Notes under the pieces: generated by a model | Database searches by the model: none | Seen by the model: only the letters and a program-made list of their open reading frames with translations | What the model was told of the DNA's origin: nothing | Shown here: positions 1 through 6,376 of the stretch, piece by piece | Layout: each line of letters starts with the position of its first letter | How positions within the stretch are numbered: position 1 is the first letter of the stretch | Made by a program: the position numbers and the translations under genes | Source: Thioglobus_B sp964558405 | Lineage (GTDB): Bacteria; Pseudomonadota; Gammaproteobacteria; PS1; Pseudothioglobaceae | Assembly (NCBI GenBank): GCA_964558405.1 | Contig: CAZLDG010000039.1 | Location: 1 to 8,642 of the forward strand | Direction: 5' to 3' | DNA length: 8,642 bases

Positions 1-581
1 CCACAGCGATTGGTCAAGCCTCTATCGTAGCAGAAAGTATTGATGACTACCTATCAGGTAAGAGTCAAAAAGCCCGTGCAAAAGTTGATGTACACCACTT
101 TGATCTATTGGATAAGTTGGCTGAGTGGGATCTGTCTCCAAGTGAGTATGAGAAGGGTGGCAAGCCGGCAGCAGCAACTAACGAAGCGGAATTCGCCGTT
201 CATAACTACGAAGATCGTGCTTTCGCTTCAATCATTCCACATACAGAGCTATTCTTAGGTCACTTTGATCATGAAGAGCGTAATCAGCGTGATCATAAGT
301 TGGTAGACGTGGATAACGTACTGGGTAACTTTGAAGAGCGTTTGATTGGTTACACCGAAGAAGAAGTGCAAAAAGAAGCTTCTCGCTGTATGTCTTGCGG
401 CCTATGTTTCGAGTGTGATAACTGTGTAATGTACTGTCCACAAGATGCGGTATTCAAAGTGAAGAAAGATCAAGCAACACTAGGTCGTTATGTTGATACT
501 GACTACTCTAAGTGTGTTGGTTGTCACATTTGTGCTGACGTATGTCCAACCGGTTACATCCAAATGGGTCTAGGTGAGTAA
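1..581 (+). CDS. dsrL: DsrL iron-sulfur flavoprotein, C-terminal part (5' end outside window)
   Basis: The reading frame is open from base 3 to the TAA at 579-581 and gives 192 residues; the start lies upstream. It opens with TAIGQASIVAESIDDYLSG, the typical end of the FAD/NAD(P)-binding part of glutamate-synthase-small-subunit-like flavoproteins. After a linker come two iron-sulfur motifs: CMSCGLCFECDNCVMYCP at visible residues 129-146 and CVGCHICADVCP at 171-182, ten cysteines in all and enough for two [4Fe-4S] clusters. In sulfur oxidisers DsrL is a cytoplasmic NAD(P)H:acceptor oxidoreductase that works with DsrAB, passing electrons from sulfur oxidation to NAD(P)+ (family knowledge). The position directly before dsrJ matches the oxidative dsr operon order. 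A GltD-like protein was considered because it shares the fold, but the dsrJOPNR context decides. Confidence 0.93.
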   Translation, partial: TAIGQASIVAESIDDYLSGKSQKARAKVDVHHFDLLDKLAEWDLSPSEYEKGGKPAAATNEAEFAVHNYEDRAFASIIPHTELFLGHFDHEERNQRDHKLVDVDNVLGNFEERLIGYTEEEVQKEASRCMSCGLCFECDNCVMYCPQDAVFKVKKDQATLGRYVDTDYSKCVGCHICADVCPTGYIQMGLGE

Positions 582-596
582 TTAAGCGTAATTAAC

Positions 597-602
597 AGAG
601 GA
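597..602 (+). promoter_or_regulatory. Shine-Dalgarno site of dsrJ
   Basis: AGAGGA sits 5 nt before the ATG at 608, which supports this start. The 26-nt dsrL-dsrJ spacer also holds two copies of TAATTAA (579-585 and 589-595, ten bases apart); the first contains the dsrL stop codon. I see no promoter or terminator here, so dsrJ is probably read from the upstream operon transcript. Confidence 0.75.
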
Positions 603-607
603 CAACT

Positions 608-1012
608 ATGAATCGTTTATTGATCGTTTTCATGACCATGATGCTTAGCAGTGTGTTCGCACACAGCGATAGCCATATTCCTAACTTGGGCGAAAAAGCT
701 ACCGAGTTTAAGGATGAGGGTAAAGAAGCACATAAGCGCGAAGGCATGAGTCATGCAGCTAGTTTAATTATGCAAAGAAAAATGCATCCTGAGCTGTTGT
801 CACACAAGCGTGATAAGACGCTACGCCAAGGTGTGCGTGGTGGTTATGTACAGTTGAAAAAATGTGTGGAATGTCATACGTCGGTCGATAAAGATGGCGA
901 GCACATTGCCATTAACGCCCCCGATCAATTTTGCTCAACCTGCCATCAAAAAGTGGGTACTAGCATAGATTGTTTCTCTTGTCACCGTGCTACGCCAGCG
1001 GAGGAAATGTAA
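608..1012 (+). CDS. dsrJ: DsrJ, periplasmic triheme cytochrome c of the DsrMKJOP complex
   Basis: The product has 134 aa. Residues 1-18 form a hydrophobic signal sequence (positive MNR start, possible cleavage after VFA), so the protein lies in the periplasm, either free or anchored by this segment. Three CxxCH heme c motifs are visible: CVECH 86-90, CSTCH 109-113 and CFSCH 122-126. The segment at 59-77 (MHPELLSHKRDKTLRQGVR) is a typical DsrJ region before heme 1. In the family one heme has a rare His/Cys ligation whose Cys comes from the N-terminal part. Here all six cysteines are in the CxxC motifs, and by eye Ser48 (AGT, 749-751) sits at the expected Cys place. Methionines 55 and 59 remain as candidate ligands. 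The last base of the stop codon is the first base of dsrO (TAATG). Confidence 0.93.
   Translation: MNRLLIVFMTMMLSSVFAHSDSHIPNLGEKATEFKDEGKEAHKREGMSHAASLIMQRKMHPELLSHKRDKTLRQGVRGGYVQLKKCVECHTSVDKDGEHIAINAPDQFCSTCHQKVGTSIDCFSCHRATPAEEM
1000..1005 (+). promoter_or_regulatory. Shine-Dalgarno site of dsrO, inside the end of dsrJ
   Basis: GGAGGA lies 6 nt before the ATG at 1012. It decides the dsrO start: the longer frame opening at 970 has no such site and would put 14 extra residues in front of the twin-arginine motif. The site and the TAATG overlap suggest translational coupling of dsrJ and dsrO. Confidence 0.8.
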
Positions 1013-1746
1013 TGAAAGAGTTAAATCGTCGCGAATTCATTAAAGGATCGACAGCACTAACTGCAGGTGTTGCAACGATTGCCAGTGGTATTTCACTGAC
1101 TACATTTGCTGCCAAACCGAAAGAAAGCGCTCCAGTGACCAATGAAAAGCGTTGGGGTTTGTTGATTGATACCAATAAATTGACTGAAGCAGACATTGAC
1201 AACATGGTTTACGCTTGTCAACAAGAGCAAGGCTGGGGTGATGAGCCGCATTCAACAGGCGACCAAAAGGCCGCTTGGATTAAAAAACTTAAGGTGCAAG
1301 ACAAGGCAACTGGCAAAATTACTTCGCTGCCATTGATGTGTCAGCATTGTGAAAAGCCACCTTGTGTAGATGTTTGTCCGACTAACGCCTCAATGAAGCG
1401 TGAAGACGGCATTGTTTTGGTGGATAGACACCTATGTATTGGTTGTCGTTATTGCATGATGGCTTGCCCATACGATGCACGTTCATTTGTACACGAGAGC
1501 ATTAGTGATCAAAAAGAACACATGCCACGTGGTAAGGGTACGGTAGAGGCTTGTACCCTATGTGTGCACAAAGTAGACAAGGGTGAAGCGCCAGCATGTG
1601 CCAATGCGGTTAATAGTGACGCAGTAATCTTTGGTGATTTATATGATGCCAATAGCAAAATTAATCAAACGTTGAAAAAGATTCAATCAACACAAATTAG
1701 AGCAGACCTTAATCTAAATACAGGTGTGCGTTATAGCGGCATTTAA
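1012..1746 (+). CDS. dsrO: DsrO, Tat-exported periplasmic iron-sulfur protein of DsrMKJOP
   Basis: The product has 244 aa from the ATG at 1012. It begins MKELNRREFIKG, a twin-arginine signal, followed by a hydrophobic stretch to about residue 34; the folded cofactor-loaded protein would be exported by Tat. It belongs to the multi-cluster ferredoxin-like electron-transfer subunits (HybA/NrfC/DsrO type). Cysteines: motif I keeps only C69 (MVYACQ); motif II C110, C113, C118, C122; motif III C142, C145, C148, C152; motif IV C181, C184, C196, with Val200 where the fourth Cys is expected. That is 12 cysteines, enough for three [4Fe-4S] clusters. The missing residues are those that would together bind one cluster, so this looks like loss of a whole site, not random decay. 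Known role: electron transfer between periplasmic DsrJ and membrane DsrP. Confidence 0.93.
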   Translation: MKELNRREFIKGSTALTAGVATIASGISLTTFAAKPKESAPVTNEKRWGLLIDTNKLTEADIDNMVYACQQEQGWGDEPHSTGDQKAAWIKKLKVQDKATGKITSLPLMCQHCEKPPCVDVCPTNASMKREDGIVLVDRHLCIGCRYCMMACPYDARSFVHESISDQKEHMPRGKGTVEACTLCVHKVDKGEAPACANAVNSDAVIFGDLYDANSKINQTLKKIQSTQIRADLNLNTGVRYSGI

Positions 1747-1757
1747 AGGTAAGAATT

Positions 1758-2960
1758 ATGGCTAATATTCGTTACGAGCAAATTGAAGGAAGAAGTTTAG
1801 GTTTTTATGCCTTGGTTGCCGGTTTGGGTGCGCTGATTTTATTGGCACTGGGCGGTGTTTATTACATGGAGCATAATGGTCATCATGTGACTGGTATGAG
1901 TAATCGTATTGTTTGGGGCATGCCACACGTATTTGCCTTGTTCTTAATCGTTGCCGCTTCAGGTGCGCTAAACGTGGCATCGATTTCCTCGGTGTTTAAA
2001 AAGAAAATGTATAAGCCTTTGTCACGCCTGTCGGGCCTAGTAGCACTAGCCTTGCTGGCAGGTGGTTTGATGGTATTGGTACTAGATTTGGGTCGTCCCG
2101 ATCGTTTGATTGTGGCCATGACTGAGTATAACTTCAAGTCAATTTTCGCCTGGAATATTATTCTTTATAACGGCTTTTTTGCCATCGTTGCTGTATATCT
2201 GTGGATGATGTTTGAACGCCGTATGAATAAGTTTTCTTCTAAGGCCGGTTTGGCCGCCTTTAGTTGGCGTTTGATTCTAACCACAGGTACCGGTTCTATC
2301 TTTGGTTTCTTGGTAGCACGCCAGGCTTATGACGCGGTGATTATGGCACCAATGTTTATCATCATGTCGTTTGCTTTTGGTTTGGCATTTTACCTATTGG
2401 TACTGATGGCGGCTTATAAGTGGAGTGAGCGTGATTTGGGTGACGCAGTGGTTAATCGCTTAGGCTCGCTACTAGGCGTGTTTATTGCAGCGGTATTGTA
2501 TTTTGTAGCGGTATATCACCTAGGCAACCTATATTTAGCTGAGAACGCTGGCGTTGAGAACTTTATCCTATTTGGTGATAATGTTTATTCAAGCCTGTTT
2601 TGGTATGGCCAGATACTCTTAGGTGGCTTGGTGCCGATGGCGCTAATCTATTCTCCGGCCACGCGTGGTAATCGTTCGATGCTGGGCTTGGCCTCAGTAT
2701 TGGTCATTCTGGGTGGTTTGGTGCAAATGTATGTACTGATCATTGGTGGCCAGGCTTATCCAATGGAGTTATTCCCAGGTAAGGAAATTCTAGAAGGTTA
2801 TGGTGGTATTGCGGCTTATACGCCAACTTTTGCTGAGACTATGCTAGGTGTTGGCGGTATCGCAACGGCATTAATTGCCATTGTGTTCTTGGTGAAGTTC
2901 TTACCATTTATGCCAGAATCTCTAGCTGATGAGGTTGCTGACCCGCATCACAAAGGTTAG
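1758..2960 (+). CDS. dsrP: DsrP, NrfD/PsrC-family membrane subunit of DsrMKJOP
   Basis: The product has 400 aa and is strongly hydrophobic, with about ten membrane-spanning segments by eye (approximate starts at residues 15, 50, 90, 125, 168, 195, 235, 275, 310 and 360). This is the pattern of NrfD/PsrC-type quinone-interacting membrane proteins, which pair with a periplasmic iron-sulfur protein; here that partner is DsrO, encoded immediately upstream. The first segments contain the NrfD-like stretch GMPHVFALFLIVAASGALN, and LVLDLGRPDR follows the third helix. The start is supported by an AAAGG site at 1745-1749, 8 nt before the ATG, and by an 11-nt gap after dsrO. It would carry electrons between the quinone pool and the periplasmic DsrJO side. 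No truncation or frameshift is visible. Confidence 0.93.
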   Translation: MANIRYEQIEGRSLGFYALVAGLGALILLALGGVYYMEHNGHHVTGMSNRIVWGMPHVFALFLIVAASGALNVASISSVFKKKMYKPLSRLSGLVALALLAGGLMVLVLDLGRPDRLIVAMTEYNFKSIFAWNIILYNGFFAIVAVYLWMMFERRMNKFSSKAGLAAFSWRLILTTGTGSIFGFLVARQAYDAVIMAPMFIIMSFAFGLAFYLLVLMAAYKWSERDLGDAVVNRLGSLLGVFIAAVLYFVAVYHLGNLYLAENAGVENFILFGDNVYSSLFWYGQILLGGLVPMALIYSPATRGNRSMLGLASVLVILGGLVQMYVLIIGGQAYPMELFPGKEILEGYGGIAAYTPTFAETMLGVGGIATALIAIVFLVKFLPFMPESLADEVADPHHKG

Positions 2961-2963
2961 AAT

Positions 2964-2992
2964 AAGGACCTTTTAACCTCTAAGGCACCTTT
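2964..2992 (+). promoter_or_regulatory. dsrN translation-start region with repeated AAGG/CCTT blocks
   Basis: The 32-nt dsrP-dsrN spacer holds two similar blocks, AAGG-A-CCTTTT (2964-2974) and AAGG-CA-CCTTT (2982-2992). The second AAGG is the Shine-Dalgarno site. It could pair with the first CCTT through a loop of 9 nt, which might weaken dsrN translation. The stem is only 4 bp, so a structural role is speculative; the ribosome-binding role is the firm part. Confidence 0.35.
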
Positions 2993-4342
2993 ATGCCTTC
3001 AGCTTTTTATCTTTCTGCAGCGCACAAGTCTTCAGGCAAAACTCTGATTAGCCTAGGACTGTGCGCCGCCTTTAGGCAACAATCCCTCAAGGTTCAGTCT
3101 TTTAAGAAAGGGCCGGATTATATCGATCCGATTTGGCTGGCGCAAGCCAGTGGCCATCCTTGCTATAACCTAGATTTTCATAACATGAGTCAGGCGCAGA
3201 TCTTAGCGCTGTATCAAGCTCAGGCCAGTGGTAGTGACATTAGTTTGGTTGAGGGTAACAAGGGTCTGTTTGATGGTATGAACACCACAGGTGGTGATGC
3301 CAATGCCGATATGGCAAAATTACTGGACCTGCCAGTGGTATTGGTATTAGATACGATTGGCACCACACGCGGTATTGCGCCTTTGGTTAAAGGCTATCAA
3401 GATTTTGATGCTGAGCTTAATATTGCCGGGGTGATTCTTAACAAGGTTGGTGGTGCGCGTCATGAGTCTAAATTGGTGAGCGCGCTGGAGTATTACACCG
3501 ATGTTGATATCCTAGGTTCAGTACACAAATCCAAAGAGCTTGTGATTGATGAGCGCCACTTAGGTTTAATGCCAGCCAATGAATCAGCGCGCTCAGAAAA
3601 AATCATTGATGGCGTGGGTAGTATCATTGCGGATCAAGTAGATTTATCGCGACTCTCCGAGATTAATCCAGTGAACTATCCGAGCTCGCCTATTGTTGCG
3701 CCGGCTGAAAAGGGTTTGCGTTTGGCTGTGGCCAAGGATGAGAGTTTTGGTTTTTATTATCAGGATGATTTAGATGCATTTGCTGAGCTTGGCGTAGAGA
3801 TTTGTTATTTTAATACCTTGACAGATGCTGCGGTGCCTGAGGCAGATGCACTATTTATTGGTGGTGGCTTTCCTGAGATGAACTTGAGAGCGCTATCAAA
3901 CAACACGGCGTTGTTGACCGATATCAAAACTAAGATTGAGGCCGGTCTGCCGACCTATGCAGAGTGTGGCGGTTTGATGTATTTAACCCATAGCATTGCC
4001 CAGCAAGGCCAGAGCTATCCAATGGTTGGCGTTATTGATGCCAAAACACAAATGACCCCCAAACCCATTGGTAGAGGCTATGTCGAGTTAGCCCCAAGTG
4101 ATGAGCATCCTTGGCAGGATGTGTCTGCGCATATTTATGCACACGAATTCCATTACTCTAAACTCACTGAGATTAATCCCAATACCCGTTATGGATTTAA
4201 GGTTTTGCGTGGCGTGGGTGTGGATAATAACCAGGACGGCATTATCAAGCATAACATGCTGGCCACTTATACCCATCTTCGCAATGTGGGCGGCAATAAG
4301 TGGGTTGAACAATTTGTAAATTTTATTAAGACAAGATTATGA
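2993..4342 (+). CDS. dsrN: DsrN, CobB/CbiA-like siroheme amidase for DsrAB
   Basis: The product has 449 aa and the two-domain layout of cobyrinic acid a,c-diamide synthases. The N-terminal ATP-binding domain has a P-loop (AAHKSSGKT, residues 9-17), FKKGPDYIDP near 39-48 and a modified EGNKGLFDG motif. The C-terminal class I glutamine amidotransferase domain has GGGFPEMN, YAECGGLMYL with nucleophile Cys325, and HEFHYS at 384-389. The size fits the family. In dsr operons DsrN is the glutamine-dependent enzyme that amidates siroheme to the siro(heme)amide of sulfite reductase, and the place between dsrP and dsrR supports this over a cobalamin role. No other cobalamin gene is visible. The start is supported by TAAGG at 2981-2985, 7 nt before ATG. 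The stop overlaps the dsrR start (ATGA). Confidence 0.9.
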   Translation: MPSAFYLSAAHKSSGKTLISLGLCAAFRQQSLKVQSFKKGPDYIDPIWLAQASGHPCYNLDFHNMSQAQILALYQAQASGSDISLVEGNKGLFDGMNTTGGDANADMAKLLDLPVVLVLDTIGTTRGIAPLVKGYQDFDAELNIAGVILNKVGGARHESKLVSALEYYTDVDILGSVHKSKELVIDERHLGLMPANESARSEKIIDGVGSIIADQVDLSRLSEINPVNYPSSPIVAPAEKGLRLAVAKDESFGFYYQDDLDAFAELGVEICYFNTLTDAAVPEADALFIGGGFPEMNLRALSNNTALLTDIKTKIEAGLPTYAECGGLMYLTHSIAQQGQSYPMVGVIDAKTQMTPKPIGRGYVELAPSDEHPWQDVSAHIYAHEFHYSKLTEINPNTRYGFKVLRGVGVDNNQDGIIKHNMLATYTHLRNVGGNKWVEQFVNFIKTRL

Positions 4343-4677
4343 TTACCATCACCAAAAGAGCGGCAGAAGAGATTGGTCTGTCAAATATGAATCCTGAGAC
4401 TCAAGGCCTATTGTTGCGTTTTGCCATTGACCAGACCGATGAGGGTTTTCAGTATCTCATGGGTTTTGATGAGCGTACTCAGGCCGATGTGCACTTGGAG
4501 TCTAGTGGTATTGAATATGTGTATGCTTATGCGCAAAAGCCGCTTTTAGAGGGTATGGTGGTAGATTATGATGAGATTGATACCGAGACCGGTTATGGGT
4601 TTATCTTTATGAATCCGAATGATCCAAATTATGAGCCACCAGCAGAGGTGGATTCGCCTGATAAGTCGGCCTCATAA
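4339..4677 (+). CDS. dsrR: DsrR, cysteine-free A-type (IscA-like) scaffold relative
   Basis: The product has 112 aa and the A-type iron-sulfur scaffold fold pattern: ITITKRAAEEIG at the start, LLLRFAIDQTDEGFQYLMGF in the centre, and GYGFIFMNPNDPNY (86-99), where true IscA proteins have FxFxNPN followed by CGCG. There is no cysteine in the protein, so it cannot bind a cluster as IscA does. Lack of the scaffold cysteines is the known mark of DsrR, which in Allochromatium is reported to act on expression of the dsr operon. It follows dsrN with an ATGA overlap, implying coupled translation. Residues 97-112 are encoded in DNA that also encodes the TsaE C-terminus on the other strand. No dsrS follows, so dsrR is the last dsr gene here. 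Confidence 0.9.
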   Translation: MITITKRAAEEIGLSNMNPETQGLLLRFAIDQTDEGFQYLMGFDERTQADVHLESSGIEYVYAYAQKPLLEGMVVDYDEIDTETGYGFIFMNPNDPNYEPPAEVDSPDKSAS

Positions 4678-5113
4678 TCTAAGCACGCTAGTAATTGTTC
4701 ACCGATTACGCTATGGGTAGTCAGCTGTAAAACCCTGTCTTGTTGCTCAATATCGATTTTAATCACTAAGTCTGCGCTTGCTAGCATGCCTTGACCCATT
4801 TGCGGCCATTCAATCAATTGAATATTGCCGGGCTGTAAGTATTCTCGAATGCCAATATATTCCAACTCTTCCGGATCGCATAAGCGATAGCAATCAAAGT
4901 GGTGAATATGCACCTGCGCGTTTTGATAGCTTTCCACAATTGAATAGGTTGGGCTCTTTACTCGATCAAAGCCCAGTGATTGAATAAAGCCACGAGCCAA
5001 TGTGGTTTTTCCAGCGCCCAAGTCGCCTTCTAGATAAATCACCACCGCTGAGGATGTAGACAGACAGCACTGTGCTAAGCGCCGCGCAAAGTCTTGAGTC
5101 TGCTGTTCTTGGT
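4629..5113 (-). CDS. tsaE: TsaE, tRNA t6A biosynthesis ATPase (N-terminus lost in assembly gap)
   Basis: 160 residues are visible between the gap edge and the TAA at 4629-4631. Key motifs, in visible numbering: Walker A GDLGAGKTT (29-37), SPTYSIVESY (53-62), HHFDCYRLCDPEELEYIGI (70-88) and LIEWPQMG (99-106). By comparison with E. coli TsaE, only about ten N-terminal residues should be missing. TsaE is a cytoplasmic ATPase that, with TsaB and TsaD, makes threonylcarbamoyladenosine at position 37 of ANN-decoding tRNAs. Its C-terminus runs about 16 residues past the usual end (DYEADLSGESTSAGGS), and nearly all of that extension lies opposite the last codons of dsrR. The upstream gene across the gap is unrelated; the open frame through the Ns has no meaning. 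Confidence 0.93.
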
Positions 5114-5213
5114 NNNNNNNNNNNNNNNNNNNNNNNNNNNNNNNNNNNNNNNNNNNNNNNNNNNNNNNNNNNNNNNNNNNNNNNNNNNNNNNNNNNNNNN
5201 NNNNNNNNNNNNN
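5114..5213. other. Assembly gap of exactly 100 Ns
   Basis: The run of 100 undetermined bases is the usual placeholder for a scaffold join of unknown length. It separates the TsaE N-terminus from the interrupted antiporter. If the antiporter is full length (about 310-330 aa in the family), about 450 bp of it plus the tsaE start must be missing, so the true distance is probably larger than 100 bp and other genes could be hidden here. The placement of the two flanks next to each other is itself an assembly inference. Confidence 0.95.
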
Positions 5214-5726
5214 CCAAGTTTTGCCAACCTTGGGGTTTTTCTCTAGGTGTTGCAGCTCATCAAATTCATGGTGCTTATTGGATTTTGCCTCTTTAAAAGT
5301 GTAGGCAAAAAATAGCAGTAAAAACAACAATAAAATCACACCATCGCTAAAATCTAGCTGATTGTCATATAGCAGTAGTCCAGCACATAGTGTGGCTATC
5401 ATCAAAAAGATCCATTCTTTTTTCAGCACTTCGCCACGTACTTGAATCGGCATCACTATCGCACTAATACCCAGCACCAAGGCGATGTTAAAAATATTAG
5501 AGCCAATGGCATTACCCACACTCAAGCCAGGATTGCCATCAGAGGCAGCAATACCCGAGACCAGCATTTCTGGTGCCGAGGTACCAAAACCAAAAATTAA
5601 CATACCAATAATCAGTGGTGACACTTTAAAGATATTGGCAATTTTTGCACCGTTTTCAGTAAATTCATCTGCCGACCAAATTAACAAGACAAATCCTAAA
5701 ACTAGCGCTATAATCGGTTCGAGCAT
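5214..5726 (-). CDS. CaCA-family sodium/calcium antiporter, N-terminal half (3' end lost in gap)
   Basis: 171 residues are visible from the ATG at 5724-5726. Residues 2-20 form the first membrane helix, followed by the first alpha-repeat of the cation/Ca2+ exchanger family: FGFGTSAPEMLVSG (45-58) and GNAIGSNIFNIALVLG (71-86). The acidic Glu53 and Asn72/Asn80 positions are typical ion-site residues. Two or more further helices (105-120, 127-144) lead into a charged loop (145-171), which normally precedes the second repeat; that half is in the gap. It is probably a YrbG-like inner-membrane Na+/Ca2+ exchanger. No Shine-Dalgarno site is seen, but a TATAAT box lies 31-39 nt upstream. Whether it ends normally cannot be judged. 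Confidence 0.88.
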
Positions 5727-5756
5727 TTTGATGTGTTAGTTAAATTTAAAGGTTTT

Positions 5757-5763
5757 TATTATA
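5757..5763. promoter_or_regulatory. Overlapping -10-like boxes between the antiporter and the DUF72-like gene
   Basis: On the - strand, 5758-5763 reads TATAAT, and transcription starting about 7 nt further would leave a leader of roughly 25 nt before the antiporter ATG. On the + strand, TATTAT at 5757-5762 would start transcription within a base or two of the ATG at 5771, giving a nearly leaderless message. No good -35 hexamer was found for either direction. A perfect palindrome, TTAAATTTAA, lies at 5740-5749 between these boxes and the antiporter start. Confidence 0.35.
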
Positions 5764-5770
5764 GACTGCG

Positions 5771-6376
5771 ATGAGTGAGACGAAATTCTTAATTGGACGA
5801 AGTGGCTTAGATCTGCAGGACGATTTTTATCCAGACGACCTGCCACACGAATGGCGCTTTGACTATTATTACACCATGTTCAGAGCTCTATCTTTGCCCA
5901 TTGATGGCGAGGAAGATCTAGAGAGTGTTTTTGAAAATTTAGCCGAAGCAGAGGCAGAGGATGAGTTTGAGTTGGTCATCTCTATTGAGGCGCAACAGCT
6001 ACAAACTGCAGAGGCCGTGCAAAAGCTCTTAGCCCCCATTGCCGAGCATCGATCTGAGTTTATTTTATTTTGCGAATTAGACCAAGCTCTAGACGCTGAC
6101 GTGCTTACACTACTAAAAGACTATCGAGTGTGCTTTCAATCTGGTAGTGCACTAGAGATGGGTGCGGATCTGCAGCATCGTAGTGTGACCACTAAAGAAT
6201 TGTACTATAGCGATATTCCAGTGCTTTACTCGTCCGATCCTTGGAATGAGCAGCAAATGCGTGATTATTTAGAGCAGGCAGCAGAGATTAACAGTACTAC
6301 AGTGTTAATTTGTAAATATGCCGAGGCAGAAACCCTAAATAAGATTCGCGTTATTTCGGAGATTCTGGGATTTTGA
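5771..6376 (+). CDS. Short divergent DUF72-like protein of unknown function
   Basis: The product has 201 aa, acidic and soluble, with no signal or membrane segment. The N-terminus has IGRSG (8-12), FYPDDLP (19-25) and YYYTMF (32-37), recalling the DUF72 (YecE-like, TIM-barrel) opening 'IGtSGw...FYPegLp...l.yYa..F'. The C-terminal part (about 157-201: a P-W-N-E start, R-D-Y-L-E-Q-A, then V-L-I-C-K-Y and a final ILGF) resembles the DUF72 end. It is shorter than the usual 240-280 aa, and the FHGR-like motif is not visible. So it is either a shrunken relative or a separate family; the function of DUF72 is itself unknown. No Shine-Dalgarno site precedes the ATG. Its stop overlaps the hemD start, so the two are probably co-transcribed and coupled. 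Confidence 0.5.
   Translation: MSETKFLIGRSGLDLQDDFYPDDLPHEWRFDYYYTMFRALSLPIDGEEDLESVFENLAEAEAEDEFELVISIEAQQLQTAEAVQKLLAPIAEHRSEFILFCELDQALDADVLTLLKDYRVCFQSGSALEMGADLQHRSVTTKELYYSDIPVLYSSDPWNEQQMRDYLEQAAEINSTTVLICKYAEAETLNKIRVISEILGF

Noticed and set aside
40..258. Small open frames in other phases (for example 40-258, 4098-4319, 7193-7414, and - strand frames inside dsrP and dsrN)
   Set aside because: They lie fully within well-identified genes, have no recognisable family pattern, and are explained as shadow frames.
970..1011. Upstream extension of DsrO starting at 970
   Set aside because: It overlaps the end of dsrJ including its third heme motif, lacks a ribosome site, and would put 14 residues before the Tat signal; the ATG at 1012 has GGAGGA and a TAATG overlap.
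2993..4342. CobB for cobalamin synthesis instead of DsrN
   Set aside because: The fold is the same, but the gene sits between dsrP and dsrR with tight coupling and no other cobalamin genes are visible.
4629..5726. Single 365-aa protein on the - strand
   Set aside because: It is two unrelated genes (antiporter N-terminal half and TsaE) joined in frame only because 100 Ns were read as codons.
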